DNA of 64,000 nucleotides from Porphyrobacter sp. (GTDB taxonomy: Bacteria; Pseudomonadota; Alphaproteobacteria; Sphingomonadales; Sphingomonadaceae), in contig WGLN01000007.1 of NCBI GenBank assembly GCA_016125555.1, positions 27,463 through 91,462 on the forward strand, read 5' to 3'. Within the stretch, counting starts at the first letter, position 1; each line of letters opens with the position of its first letter. The translations under genes were made by a program, and so were the position numbers. Below, in pieces: positions 7,695-16,853 of this stretch. Under the pieces are notes generated by a model. That model searched no databases. It saw only the letters and a program-made list of their open reading frames with translations, and was not told the DNA's origin.

Positions 7695-7772
7695 TGCCCT
7701 CGCGCGGTTAGGCCGCTAGGGGCGTGTTTCATCACTCCCCCCTCTAAGCGCCCCTGCGCAGGAGACACACAC

Positions 7773-9197
7773 ATGGCCACCCTCTCCGCCGCCCCGACCC
7801 ACGAATATGTCATCAAGGACATCGCGCTGGCCCGTTTCGGCCGCGACGAAATCCAGATCGCCGAAACCGAAATGCCCGGCCTGATGGCGCTGCGCGAGGA
7901 ATACGGCGCCTCGCAGCCGCTCAAGGGCGCGCGCATCACCGGCTCGCTCCACATGACCATCCAGACCGCCGTTCTCATCGAGACGCTGGTGGCGCTCGGC
8001 GCCGAGGTGCGCTGGGCGACCTGCAACATCTTCTCGACCCAGGACCACGCCGCCGCCGCAATCGCCGCGCAGGGCATCCCCGTCTTCGCGATCAAGGGCG
8101 AAAGCCTCGGCGATTACTGGGACTATGTCGCGCGCATCTTCGACTGGTCGACCGAAGCCGATCCCGATCGCACCGCCAACATGATCCTCGACGACGGCGG
8201 CGATGCCACCATGTTCGCGCTGTGGGGCGCGCGCATCGAGGCGGGCGAGGAACTGCCCGCGCCCGGCAATGCCGAGGAAATCGAGTTCCAGCGTGCCCTC
8301 AAGGCCTTCGTGGCCGCCAAGCCGGGCTACCTCACCAAGAGCGTCAAGACCATCAAGGGCGTCTCGGAGGAGACCACCACCGGCGTCATGCGGCTCTACC
8401 AGATCGCCAAGCAGGGCAAGCTGCCCTTCCCGGCGATCAACGTGAACGATTCGGTCACCAAGTCGAAGTTCGACAACCTCTATGGCTGCAAGGAATCGCT
8501 GGTCGACGCGATCCGCCGCGCGACCGACGTGATGCTGGCCGGCAAGGTTGCCTGCGTCGCGGGCTACGGCGATGTCGGCAAGGGCTCGGCCGCCAGCTTG
8601 CGTGACGGCGGGGCGCGCGTGATGGTCACCGAGATCGACCCGATCTGCGCGCTGCAGGCGGCGATGGACGGGTTCGAGGTCGTGACCATGGAGGACGCGG
8701 TCAAGCGCGCCGACATCTTCGTCACCGCCACCGGCAACGAGGACGTGATCACCGCCGAGCACATGGAGAACATGAAGCCGATGGCGATCGTGTGCAACAT
8801 CGGCCACTTCGACAGCGAGATCCAGATTTCCGCGCTTTCCAACTACGAATGGAAGGAAATCAAGGAAGGCACCGATCTCGTCACCTTCCCCGATGGCAAG
8901 TCGATCCTGATCCTCGCCAAGGGCCGCCTCGTGAACCTCGGCTGCGCCACCGGCCACCCGAGCTTCGTGATGAGCGCAAGCTTCACCAACCAGACCCTCG
9001 CCCAGATCGAGCTGTTCACCAAGTCGGACGAATACGACAACGACGTCTACGTCCTGCCCAAGCATCTCGACGAGAAGGTCGCCGCGCTGCACCTCGAAAA
9101 GCTGGGCGTTAAGCTGACCCAGCTTTCGGCCAAGCAGGCGAGCTACATCGGGGTGCCGCAGGAAGGCCCGTTCAAGCCCGACCACTACCGCTACTGA
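7773..9197 (+). CDS. ahcY: Adenosylhomocysteinase (SAH hydrolase)
   Basis: NAD-dependent enzyme that splits S-adenosylhomocysteine into adenosine and homocysteine, relieving product inhibition of methyltransferases. Full length (474 aa) with [17 protein letters not shown] near residue 60, the NAD-binding [13 protein letters not shown], and the C-terminal signature ending in KPDHYRY. AGGAG lies 8 bases before the ATG. The leader has a possible 7-bp stem (7718-7724 with 7749-7755) ending next to the ribosome site; I could not match it to a known SAH riboswitch. Control by the palindrome at 7672-7694 is inferred. Confidence 0.97.
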   Translation: MATLSAAPTHEYVIKDIALARFGRDEIQIAETEMPGLMALREEYGASQPLKGARITGSLHMTIQTAVLIETLVALGAEVRWATCNIFSTQDHAAAAIAAQGIPVFAIKGESLGDYWDYVARIFDWSTEADPDRTANMILDDGGDATMFALWGARIEAGEELPAPGNAEEIEFQRALKAFVAAKPGYLTKSVKTIKGVSEETTTGVMRLYQIAKQGKLPFPAINVNDSVTKSKFDNLYGCKESLVDAIRRATDVMLAGKVACVAGYGDVGKGSAASLRDGGARVMVTEIDPICALQAAMDGFEVVTMEDAVKRADIFVTATGNEDVITAEHMENMKPMAIVCNIGHFDSEIQISALSNYEWKEIKEGTDLVTFPDGKSILILAKGRLVNLGCATGHPSFVMSASFTNQTLAQIELFTKSDEYDNDVYVLPKHLDEKVAALHLEKLGVKLTQLSAKQASYIGVPQEGPFKPDHYRY

Positions 9198-9209
9198 TCG
9201 GCTGAAATC

Positions 9210-9250
9210 GCCCGCCCCGCCCCGTTTCGCAACGGGGCTGGGGGCGGGCG
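9210..9250 (+). terminator. GC-rich hairpin after ahcY
   Basis: GCCCGCCCC pairs with GGGGCGGGC, with an inner CCCCGTT..AACGGGG stem. There is no T-tract, so this may be a weak or Rho-assisted terminator. Confidence 0.5.
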
Positions 9251-9298
9251 CTTGCATCACCGTTGCCTTGCCGCGCGCGCGCGCATAGCGGTGGCGCG

Positions 9299-11659
9299 AT
9301 GGACATCTCTCCGCTTTCGCTCGTGCTCATCGCGCTGGTGCTCGCCGCCTGGACGGCGGGTGCCGCGCTGGTGGTGCTGCGGGCCAGCAGGAGCGTGAAG
9401 CGCGCCCGCGCCCTGAAGGGCAGCGTCAAGCGGATGCAGACCCTGCTCGACGTCGCCCCCGCGGTGCCGCTGCTGGTGCGGGTCGACGGGCGGATCGAGG
9501 CGCCCGACAAGCTGGCGCGGTTGCTCGGGCTTGCCGCCATGCCCAAATACCTCAGCGAACTCGCCGCCGTGCCCGGCGACCCGAAGAGTGGCGGGCTCGC
9601 GCAGGACCAGCTCGACCAGTTGTGGAGCCGCATCCAGGCCACGCAGAAGACCGCCGCATCGTTTCGCATGGCATTGAACCCGCCGGGTTCGCGCCGCAGC
9701 CTCGCGCTCTACGGGACGCTCGCCGATCCGCAGGTCTCGCCGGGCGGGGCGGCGCTGGTGTGGGTGTTCGACTTCACCGAGAGCCATGCCGAGATGGCGC
9801 GCCTGCGCGCCGCCGCCGCGCGCGCCACCGGCGATTTCGCCGCACTGGTCGGGCTGATCGAGGCCGCGCCCATGCCGATGTGGTTCCGGAACAGCGACCT
9901 GACGTTGCAGCTCGTCAATCAGGCCTATGTCGACGCGGTCGGGGCGAGCAGCGCGGCCGAGGTGGTGCAGGGCCAGATCGAGCTGCTCGAGCCCGAGGAC
10001 GGCCGCTCGCCCGCGGAGATCGCCGGGGTCTCGCTCGAACGCCAGGAGAAGTTCGAGCGCAACGTCCCCGCCACCGTCCATGGCGCGCGCCGCACGCTGC
10101 GGGTCAGCGACCTGCCGCTCGGGCAGGAGGGGGTCGCGGGCTATGCGATCGACATCGAGGAGCAGCAGCAGGTCGCGCGCGAATTCCGCGCCTTCCGCGA
10201 TGCGCAGCTTGCCTTGCTCGACCAGCTTTCGGTGGGCGTGGCGCTCTTCGACGCGGGCGAGCAACTGGTCTTCGCCAACCGCCCGATGCGGCGGCTGTTC
10301 GTGCTTTCGGACGAGGCGATCGAGGCGCGCACCCCCTTCGAGCGCTTCCTCGCCGAGGCGCGCGAGCGCGGGCGCACGCCCGAAGTGCGCGACTTTCCCG
10401 AATGGCGCCGCGAACGGGCCGGCTGGTTCGAGGCCAATGCCACGCTCGAGGAGGCCTGGCCGCTGCCGGGCGGCACGCACCTGCGCATCGTCGCCCAGCC
10501 GCTGCCCGACGGCGGGCTGGTGCTGATCGCGGAGGACCGCACCGAACAGCTCGCGCTCTCGGCGGTGCGCGACACGCTGCTGCGCACCCGCACCGCCACG
10601 CTCGACAGCCTGTTCGAGGCGCTGGCGATCTTCGCGCCCGACGGTTCGGTGCAGCTCTGGAACCGCAGCTTCGCGGGCACCTGGGGCCTCACTCCCGAAC
10701 TGCTCGACGCGCACCCGAGCGCCGATGAACTGCTCGGGGCGATCGGGCGCAACCTGGTGCGGCCCGAGGAGGCGGGACTGATCGGTGCGGCGGTGCGCGC
10801 GGCAACGCTCGACCGGCGCGAAAAGGGCGGGCAGGTGGACCTCGCCGATGGGCGCACCCTGCGCTTTGCCGGGGTGCCGCTGCCCGACGGTAACGGGCTG
10901 CTCACCGTGCTCGACATCACCGCCTCGCAGAAGGCCGAACAGGCGCTGCGCGAACGCGCCGAGGCGCTCGACGAGGCCAATGCGGTCAAGGCGCGATTCC
11001 TCGCCAACATGTCCTACGAATTCCGCACGCCGCTGACCACGATCGGCGGCTATGCCGAAATGCTCAAGGCAGGGATCGCCAGCGATCCCGAGGCCGCGGG
11101 CGAATATGTCGACGCGATCCTCTCCGCGGTCGAACGGCTGACCGAGCAGGTCGAGAACGTGCTCGACCTGTCGCAGAGCGAGGCGGGGCTGCTGCCGATC
11201 CGCAAGGAGCGCGTGGACCTGCTCGAATTCCTCACCGCGCTGGTGCGCGAGCGCGAGGCGGCGATCATCGAGGGCGGCCTCAGCCTCGATCTCAAGGGGC
11301 GCCGCGGACGGGTGATCGACGCCGATCCGCGCCAGCTCGGCCGGGCGCTGGGCAACCTCATCGACAATGCCGTCGCCGGCACGCCTGAGGGCGGGCGCAT
11401 CGTCATCGAGATCAGGAAGGCCCCCGAAGGCGCGAGTTGGGGCATGGAGATCGGCATCGCCGACAATGGGCGCGGCATGACGGCGCAGGAACTCGCCCGC
11501 GCGCTGGGCGGGCTCAAGCCGGACAAGGAGGGGGCGCCCGAACGCCGCACCGGGCTGGGCATTCCGCTCGCGCGCCAGTTGGTCGAAGCCCATGACGGCA
11601 CGCTGGAGATCGTGAGCCGTAAGGGCGCGGGCACCACCGCGACGATCCGCCTGCCGTGA
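9299..11659 (+). CDS. divL: DivL-like PAS sensor kinase with Tyr in place of the phospho-acceptor His
   Basis: Membrane-bound kinase homologue (786 aa): one N-terminal transmembrane helix (residues 5-27), about three PAS-like regions (roughly 160-550), then HisKA and HATPase_c domains. The H-box reads NMSYEFRTPLTTIGGYAEML, with Tyr573 where histidine kinases have His. Caulobacter DivL has the same His-to-Tyr change; there it works as an allosteric regulator of CckA in the CtrA pathway rather than as a conventional kinase. N, G1 and G2 boxes (LIDNAV, IADNGRGM, GLGIPLARQL) are intact. The stop overlaps the tsaE start (GTGA). An in-frame start at 9263 is possible, but the membrane helix begins at 9299. 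Confidence 0.85.
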   Translation: MDISPLSLVLIALVLAAWTAGAALVVLRASRSVKRARALKGSVKRMQTLLDVAPAVPLLVRVDGRIEAPDKLARLLGLAAMPKYLSELAAVPGDPKSGGLAQDQLDQLWSRIQATQKTAASFRMALNPPGSRRSLALYGTLADPQVSPGGAALVWVFDFTESHAEMARLRAAAARATGDFAALVGLIEAAPMPMWFRNSDLTLQLVNQAYVDAVGASSAAEVVQGQIELLEPEDGRSPAEIAGVSLERQEKFERNVPATVHGARRTLRVSDLPLGQEGVAGYAIDIEEQQQVAREFRAFRDAQLALLDQLSVGVALFDAGEQLVFANRPMRRLFVLSDEAIEARTPFERFLAEARERGRTPEVRDFPEWRRERAGWFEANATLEEAWPLPGGTHLRIVAQPLPDGGLVLIAEDRTEQLALSAVRDTLLRTRTATLDSLFEALAIFAPDGSVQLWNRSFAGTWGLTPELLDAHPSADELLGAIGRNLVRPEEAGLIGAAVRAATLDRREKGGQVDLADGRTLRFAGVPLPDGNGLLTVLDITASQKAEQALRERAEALDEANAVKARFLANMSYEFRTPLTTIGGYAEMLKAGIASDPEAAGEYVDAILSAVERLTEQVENVLDLSQSEAGLLPIRKERVDLLEFLTALVREREAAIIEGGLSLDLKGRRGRVIDADPRQLGRALGNLIDNAVAGTPEGGRIVIEIRKAPEGASWGMEIGIADNGRGMTAQELARALGGLKPDKEGAPERRTGLGIPLARQLVEAHDGTLEIVSRKGAGTTATIRLP

Positions 11660-12120
11660 GCGAGGCGCGCGAGACCCTGCCCGACCTCGCGGCGATGGCG
11701 GAATATGGCGCGCGCATCGCGGCGGCGCTGCGGCCGGGCGACGTGGTCGCGCTCGAAGGCGGGCTCGGGGCGGGCAAGACGACCCTGGCGCGCGCGATCC
11801 TCGCCGCGCTCGGTCATGAAGGCGAGGTGCCTTCGCCGACCTTCACCATCATCGAGACCTATGCCGCCCCGCCGCTGCGCGTCGCCGTCGTGCACGCCGA
11901 TTTCTACCGGCTCGAGGACCCTTCCGAACTCGCCGAAATCGGCCTCGACGACTATCGCGAGGGCGCGGTGCTGATCGCCGAGTGGCCCGATCATGCCGGC
12001 GGTTTCGCGCAGGAAGCGGGGTGCCTTGCGATCACCCTCGAAGGCGCGGGACAAAGCGGGGAAGGCGGGCGGATTGCGATTGCCCGCGGGGGCGCGGATT
12101 GGGTAGGGCGGATGCCATGA
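11656..12120 (+). CDS. tsaE: tRNA t6A biosynthesis ATPase TsaE
   Basis: ATPase partner of TsaB/TsaD in forming N6-threonylcarbamoyladenosine at A37 of ANN-decoding tRNAs. It has 154 residues with the P-loop GGLGAGKTTL at about residue 35, then PSPTFTIIETY and HADFYRL, the standard TsaE signatures. GTG start overlaps the divL stop by four bases and its own stop overlaps the amgK start, so translation is coupled through the operon. Confidence 0.94.
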   Translation: MSEARETLPDLAAMAEYGARIAAALRPGDVVALEGGLGAGKTTLARAILAALGHEGEVPSPTFTIIETYAAPPLRVAVVHADFYRLEDPSELAEIGLDDYREGAVLIAEWPDHAGGFAQEAGCLAITLEGAGQSGEGGRIAIARGGADWVGRMP

Positions 12121-13106
12121 ATCAGCTCCCCCACGGCCTCGCCGAATTCGTCGCCCGCGCAGGATGGTCCGGGGCGCGGGTCGAGCCGCTGCCGGGCGAT
12201 GCCTCCTTCCGCCGCTATTTCCGGTTGCTGCGGGGGAGCGGCGAGAGCGCGATGCTGATGCACGCGCCCCCGCCGCACGAGGACCCGGCGCCCTTTCTCG
12301 ATGTCGCGCAATGGCTGGGCGACAACGCGATGCGCGCGCCCGCGATTCTCGCCGCCGAGCCGCAGGCGGGCTGGGTGCTGACCGAGGATTTCGGCAATGA
12401 CCGAATGCGCGATTGGCTGGAAGCCCACCCGCAGGCCGAGCGTGAGGCCTATGAAGCCGCGGTCGAGGCGCTGGTCGCGCTCCACCGTCTGCCGCCCGGG
12501 CCCTTCGCCCCCTACGACATGGCGACCTACCTGCGCGAGGCGGCGCTGCTGACCGAATGGTATTGCCCGGCGCAGGGGCTCGATGTCGATGCGAAGGGTT
12601 ACGCGGCGGCGTGGGAGGAGGTGCTCGCGCCGCTGATCGCCCGCCAGAGCCCCGGCGTGACCGTGCTGCGCGACTACCATGCCGAGAACATCATGCTGCT
12701 CGGCGGCCGGCCGGGCGCGCCGCAGGGGCTGATCGATTTTCAGGACGCGCTGGTCGGCCACCCGGCCTATGACCTCGTCTCGCTGCTGCAGGACGCGCGG
12801 CGCGACGTGGTTGAGGATCTCGAGACCGCGATGCTGCTGCATTACGCGCACCACGCGGGCCGGGCGGACGAGGATTTCCTCGCCGACTATGCGCGGCTCG
12901 GCGCGCAGAGGAACGCCAAGATCGTCGGCATCTTCACGCGCCTCAACGTGCGCGACGGCAAGCCGCGCTACCTCGCGATGATCCCGCGGGTGTGGGCCGC
13001 GCTCGAGCGCGATCTGGCGCATCCCGCGCTCGCCCCCGTGGCGCGCTGGTTCGATGCCAACATCCCGCAGACCCTGCGTTTCGCCCACGGAGCCTTCGCC
13101 GCATGA
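12117..13106 (+). CDS. amgK: AmgK-like N-acetylmuramate/GlcNAc anomeric kinase (APH fold)
   Basis: Aminoglycoside-phosphotransferase-fold kinase (329 aa). Its neighbour murU points to AmgK, which phosphorylates MurNAc at the anomeric position in cell-wall recycling and lets the cell bypass fosfomycin-sensitive UDP-MurNAc synthesis. Key motifs are PGDASFRRYFRL (N-lobe), LRDYHAENIMLL (catalytic Asp, His, Asn) and GLIDFQDALVGHPAYDLVSL (Mg-binding Asp), which match the AmgK subgroup. Starts in an ATGA overlap with tsaE and ends in an ATGA overlap with murU. Substrate is inferred from family and context. Confidence 0.82.
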   Translation: MNQLPHGLAEFVARAGWSGARVEPLPGDASFRRYFRLLRGSGESAMLMHAPPPHEDPAPFLDVAQWLGDNAMRAPAILAAEPQAGWVLTEDFGNDRMRDWLEAHPQAEREAYEAAVEALVALHRLPPGPFAPYDMATYLREAALLTEWYCPAQGLDVDAKGYAAAWEEVLAPLIARQSPGVTVLRDYHAENIMLLGGRPGAPQGLIDFQDALVGHPAYDLVSLLQDARRDVVEDLETAMLLHYAHHAGRADEDFLADYARLGAQRNAKIVGIFTRLNVRDGKPRYLAMIPRVWAALERDLAHPALAPVARWFDANIPQTLRFAHGAFAA

Positions 13107-13816
13107 GCCTTGCATCCGACACCGCGATGGTGCTCGCCGCCGGGCTGGGCAAGCGGATGCGCCCGCTCACCGCCAGCCAGCCCAAGCCGCTGGTGCGGGT
13201 CGCGGGGCGGCCGCTGATCGATCATGCGCTCGACCGGCTGGCCGAGGCGGGCGTGGCGCGCGCGGTGGTCAATGTCCACTATCTCGCCGACGCGCTCGAG
13301 GCGCATCTCGCCGCGCGCAAGGTACCGGCGGTGACCATCTCCGACGAGCGTGCGCAGCTGCTCGAGACCGGCGGCGGGCTCATCAAGGCCCGCGGCGAGC
13401 TTCCCGATCCCTTCTTCGCGCTCAACGCCGACAATATCTGGCTGGACGGGCCGGCCAATGCTTTCGCCGAACTGTCGCGCCGCTGGAACCCGGCAGAGAT
13501 GGACGCGCTGCTGCTGGTCGTCAGCCACGCGCGGGCGGCCAATTTCAACGGGCCGGGCGATTTCCACATGGACCCGCTCGGGCGCCTGACCCGACGCCGG
13601 GACGGGCGGATCGCGCCCTTCATCTTTACCGGTATCCAGCTCGTCAGCCACCGGCTGCTGGAGGATGCGCCCGAGGGGCCGTTCTCGACCAACATCCTGT
13701 GGGACCGCGCCATCGCCGAGGGGCGGCTTTACGGCCTCAGCTTCTCGGGGCTGTGGTTCGAGGTCGGCACGCCGCAGGCGATCCGCCCGACCGAGGAGGC
13801 CCTGCTGGGTGGCTGA
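13103..13816 (+). CDS. murU: MurNAc-1-phosphate uridylyltransferase-like nucleotidyltransferase
   Basis: Nucleotidyltransferase of 237 residues with the sugar-1-phosphate signature VLAAGLGKRMRPLT, followed by PKPLV, ETGGGL and the metal-binding NADNIW. In tandem with AmgK it most likely makes UDP-MurNAc from MurNAc-1-phosphate, completing the recycling branch. ATGA overlap with amgK; the addB GTG lies inside its last codons. A glucose-1-phosphate thymidylyltransferase role is possible on sequence alone but unlikely next to amgK. Confidence 0.85.
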   Translation: MSLASDTAMVLAAGLGKRMRPLTASQPKPLVRVAGRPLIDHALDRLAEAGVARAVVNVHYLADALEAHLAARKVPAVTISDERAQLLETGGGLIKARGELPDPFFALNADNIWLDGPANAFAELSRRWNPAEMDALLLVVSHARAANFNGPGDFHMDPLGRLTRRRDGRIAPFIFTGIQLVSHRLLEDAPEGPFSTNILWDRAIAEGRLYGLSFSGLWFEVGTPQAIRPTEEALLGG

Positions 13817-16800
13817 GCCGCGGCGCACCGGACCGCTCGTCTATTCGATCGCCGCGCATCGCGGTTTCGCCGATGCGCTGGTCGCAGGGCTGGTGCCGCG
13901 TTACCGCGAGGAGGGTTTCGGCCTCGCCCGGTTGACCCTGCTGGTGCCCTCGAGCCGCGCTGCGCGAACCCTGTCGGAAGCCTTCATCCGCCATGCCGGG
14001 GAAACCGGCGAGGGCGGCCTGCTGATGCCGCGCATGATCGCGGTCGGCGATCTCGACCTCGACGAGAAGCTGGGCGCGGCGCTCGACCCGCTGGGCGCGG
14101 CGGACATCCCTCCCGCCTGCGATCCGGTGCGCCGCTGGCTGGCGCTCGACCGGCTGATCGCCGAGGAGCGCGCCGAAGGGGGAATGGAACCGCTGCCGGG
14201 GCGGGCGCGGCTCAACCTCGCGCGCGAGATGGCGCGCACGATCGATCGCCTGCTGGTCGAGGAAAAGCGCCCCGAGGACCTGCTGGGCGAGGCGGTTCTG
14301 GACCAGCTCGGCAACCTTGCAGAGCACTGGCAGCATGCGATCCGCCTGTTCGCGCGGGTCAATGCCCGGTGGCAGGCGGACCTGGCGGCGCGCGGCGAGG
14401 TCGATGCCGCGACACGGCGCAACCTCCTGTTCGACCGCGCGGCGAAGACCTGGAAGGACAGCCCGCCGGCGCATCCGGTGGTTGCCGCCGGGGTCACCAG
14501 CGCCGCCCCTGCGCTCGCGCGGCTGCTGCGGGTGATCGCCGAACTGCCCGAAGGCGCGGTGGTGCTGCCCGATCTCGACCTCGCGATGGACGACGAGGCG
14601 TGGGACGAGCTTGGCCGCGCGGGCGCTTCCGAGGAACCGGGCGGCACGACCTTCGGGGCCGAGGACGCGCTCACCCACCCGCAGTATCACCTCAAGCTGC
14701 TCCTCCACCGCATGGGGGTAAACCGCGCGGAGGTGCAGCCGTGGCACCGCCGCGGGATGGCCGCTGCCGAACCGGCCCGCAGCCGGGCGATCTCCTCGCT
14801 GTTCCTGCCGCCGCAGGCGAGCCGCGCCTGGGCCGGGCTTGGCCCCGACAGGCGGCGCCTGTCCGGCGTGCGGCTGCTTGCCGCGGCCAATATCGAGGAG
14901 GAGGCGCAGGCCATCGCGCTGCTGGTGCGCGAGGCGCTGGAGGTGCCGGCCAAGCGCATCGCGGTGGTCACCGCCGACCGCGGCCTGGCGCGGCGGGTGG
15001 TGCAGCATCTTGAACGCTGGAACATCGCCGCCGACGATTCGGCGGGGCGGCCGCTGTCGCTCACCCCGGCGGGCCGGCTGTTCGGCCTGATCGCCGAGAT
15101 TGCCGCGCACGGGGTCGATCCCGCCAACCTGATCGCCGCCTTCGCGCATCCGCTGGTGCGCGGGGGTGAAGCGGGGGCGCGGCGCGATTGGCTGAGGGGC
15201 CTGCGGGCGTTCGACCGGGCGCTTCGCGGCCCTTCGCCCGCGCCGGGGATGGAGCCGCTGCGCAAGCTGGCGGCCAAGGCCAAGGTCGCGGCGTGGTGGG
15301 CCGAGGCCGAGGCGCTCGTCGCACCGCTGTGCAGCTGGCCGCAGGACATCGCGCTCGCCGAGGCGCTCGACCGGCTCGCCGCCGCCGCGGAGGCCTTTGC
15401 CGGGACCGCCGCCTGGGAGCGTGAGGACGGGCGCGCGCTCGGTGCGCTGATCGAGGAGCTGCGCGCGCCTGCCGAGGCGCTCGGCACGATGGTCGAGACC
15501 CGCGACCTCGCAGGCACGCTGCGCGACGCGATGGATGAGGTCGCGGTGCGCCCGGGCTATGGCGGTCATCCGCGCATCGCCATCTACGGCCTCCTCGAAG
15601 CGCGCATGGCCCGCGCCGATCTCGTCATCTGCGGCGGGCTCAACGAAGGCTCATGGCCGCAGCCACCCGGCGCCGACGCGCTGCTCGCGCCCGCGATCCT
15701 GCGCGCACTGGGGGTGCCGGGGGCGGGGTTCCGGATCGGCCTCGCCGCGCACGATCTCGCCGGCGCGATGGGCGCGCCCGAGGTGGTGCTGACCCGTGCC
15801 TTGCGCGATGCCGATGGGCCGACGCTGCCGTCGCGCTTCCTGCTGCGCGTCGAGGCGCTGCTGGGCGAGGACCTCGCGCGAGAACACCGCGAGACCCGCA
15901 TCCCCGCGTTGCTGCCGCATCTCGACCGGCAGCGTCCGGCCGCGCCCGAATATCCCCGACCCGCGCCCGACCCTTCGGCGAAGCTTCGCGACGTGCCGAT
16001 CAAGGTCACCGCGCTCGACCGGCTGCTGGGCGATCCCTACCAGTTCTACGCTCAGGCGATCCTCGACCTGCGCCAGCTTCAGCCGCTCGCCGCCGATCCC
16101 TTCTCCGACCCGGCGCTGCGCGGCACGCTGGTGCACGACATCCTCGACAAGTGGCACAAGGCGCGGCGTGCGGACCCGGGGCTCGCGATCGCGCCCTTCG
16201 CCGCGGCCCATTTCGCCGCAAGCCGCGTGCACCCGCTGTTCCGTGCGCTGTGGCAGCCGCGCCTCGTCGCCGCGCTCAAGCGCTTCGAAGAGTGGGTTCG
16301 CGCGGGCGAGGCGGAAGGGCGCGAAGTGCTGGCGAGCGAGATTTCGGGCGAGATGATCTTCGACGGGGTCAAGGTGCTGGGCCGCGCCGACCGCATCGAC
16401 CGGCTGGCCGACGGCAGCCTTGCGATTGTCGATTACAAGACCGGCGCGCCGCCGGCCAAGAAGCAGGTGCTGGCGGGCTACGCACTGCAACTGGGGCTGC
16501 TCGGCCTGATTGCCGAGGGCGGCCGCTTCGCCGACAAGGACAGCGGACAGGTCGTCACCGGCACGCCAACGCGGTTCGAATACTGGTCGCTCGGCAAGGC
16601 GAAGAAGGAAGAGGGCTTCGGTTACTGCGAGACCCCGATGAAGGAGGGCAAGGCGAAGACGGGCCTGGAGCCCGAAAAATATCTCCCCTTCCACGCCGAC
16701 CGGCTGGCCGAGGCAATCGCGAAATACATCAAGGGCACCACCCCGTTCCGCGCCCGCGAAAACCCCGACTACGTGGGTTACAACGAATATGATCAGCTGA

Positions 16801-16853
16801 TGCGGCTCGAAGAGTGGATTTTGCGCGCCCAGGACGGGGAGGCCGCACCATGA
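13809..16853 (+). CDS. addB: AddB subunit of the AddAB double-strand-break repair nuclease
   Basis: AddB (1014 aa) partners AddA in resecting broken DNA ends to load RecA, replacing RecBCD in alphaproteobacteria. The N-terminal two thirds resemble an inactivated helicase. The C-terminus holds the PD-(D/E)XK nuclease core (LRGTLVHDILDKWH, SGEMIF..VLGRADRIDRLA, IVDYKTG). I use GTG 13809, which overlaps murU by 8 bases; the frame is open for 48 codons further back inside murU. The stop overlaps the addA start (ATGA). Confidence 0.93.
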   Translation: MAEPRRTGPLVYSIAAHRGFADALVAGLVPRYREEGFGLARLTLLVPSSRAARTLSEAFIRHAGETGEGGLLMPRMIAVGDLDLDEKLGAALDPLGAADIPPACDPVRRWLALDRLIAEERAEGGMEPLPGRARLNLAREMARTIDRLLVEEKRPEDLLGEAVLDQLGNLAEHWQHAIRLFARVNARWQADLAARGEVDAATRRNLLFDRAAKTWKDSPPAHPVVAAGVTSAAPALARLLRVIAELPEGAVVLPDLDLAMDDEAWDELGRAGASEEPGGTTFGAEDALTHPQYHLKLLLHRMGVNRAEVQPWHRRGMAAAEPARSRAISSLFLPPQASRAWAGLGPDRRRLSGVRLLAAANIEEEAQAIALLVREALEVPAKRIAVVTADRGLARRVVQHLERWNIAADDSAGRPLSLTPAGRLFGLIAEIAAHGVDPANLIAAFAHPLVRGGEAGARRDWLRGLRAFDRALRGPSPAPGMEPLRKLAAKAKVAAWWAEAEALVAPLCSWPQDIALAEALDRLAAAAEAFAGTAAWEREDGRALGALIEELRAPAEALGTMVETRDLAGTLRDAMDEVAVRPGYGGHPRIAIYGLLEARMARADLVICGGLNEGSWPQPPGADALLAPAILRALGVPGAGFRIGLAAHDLAGAMGAPEVVLTRALRDADGPTLPSRFLLRVEALLGEDLAREHRETRIPALLPHLDRQRPAAPEYPRPAPDPSAKLRDVPIKVTALDRLLGDPYQFYAQAILDLRQLQPLAADPFSDPALRGTLVHDILDKWHKARRADPGLAIAPFAAAHFAASRVHPLFRALWQPRLVAALKRFEEWVRAGEAEGREVLASEISGEMIFDGVKVLGRADRIDRLADGSLAIVDYKTGAPPAKKQVLAGYALQLGLLGLIAEGGRFADKDSGQVVTGTPTRFEYWSLGKAKKEEGFGYCETPMKEGKAKTGLEPEKYLPFHADRLAEAIAKYIKGTTPFRARENPDYVGYNEYDQLMRLEEWILRAQDGEAAP

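Noticed and set aside
7700..7772. SAH riboswitch upstream of ahcY
   Set aside because: A stem is present but the conserved core of the SAH riboswitch is not recognisable; the palindromic operator is the better-supported signal.
9257..11593. 778-codon minus-strand frame opposite the DivL-like gene
   Set aside because: Antisense shadow caused by strong GC3 codon bias; low-complexity His/Arg/Asp-rich product with no domain. The same holds for long frames opposite the TonB receptor (26977-29886), the kinase (53562-56039) and copA (60283-62373).
13737..15569. 610-codon minus-strand frame opposite addB
   Set aside because: Shadow of addB with no start signal and no family resemblance.
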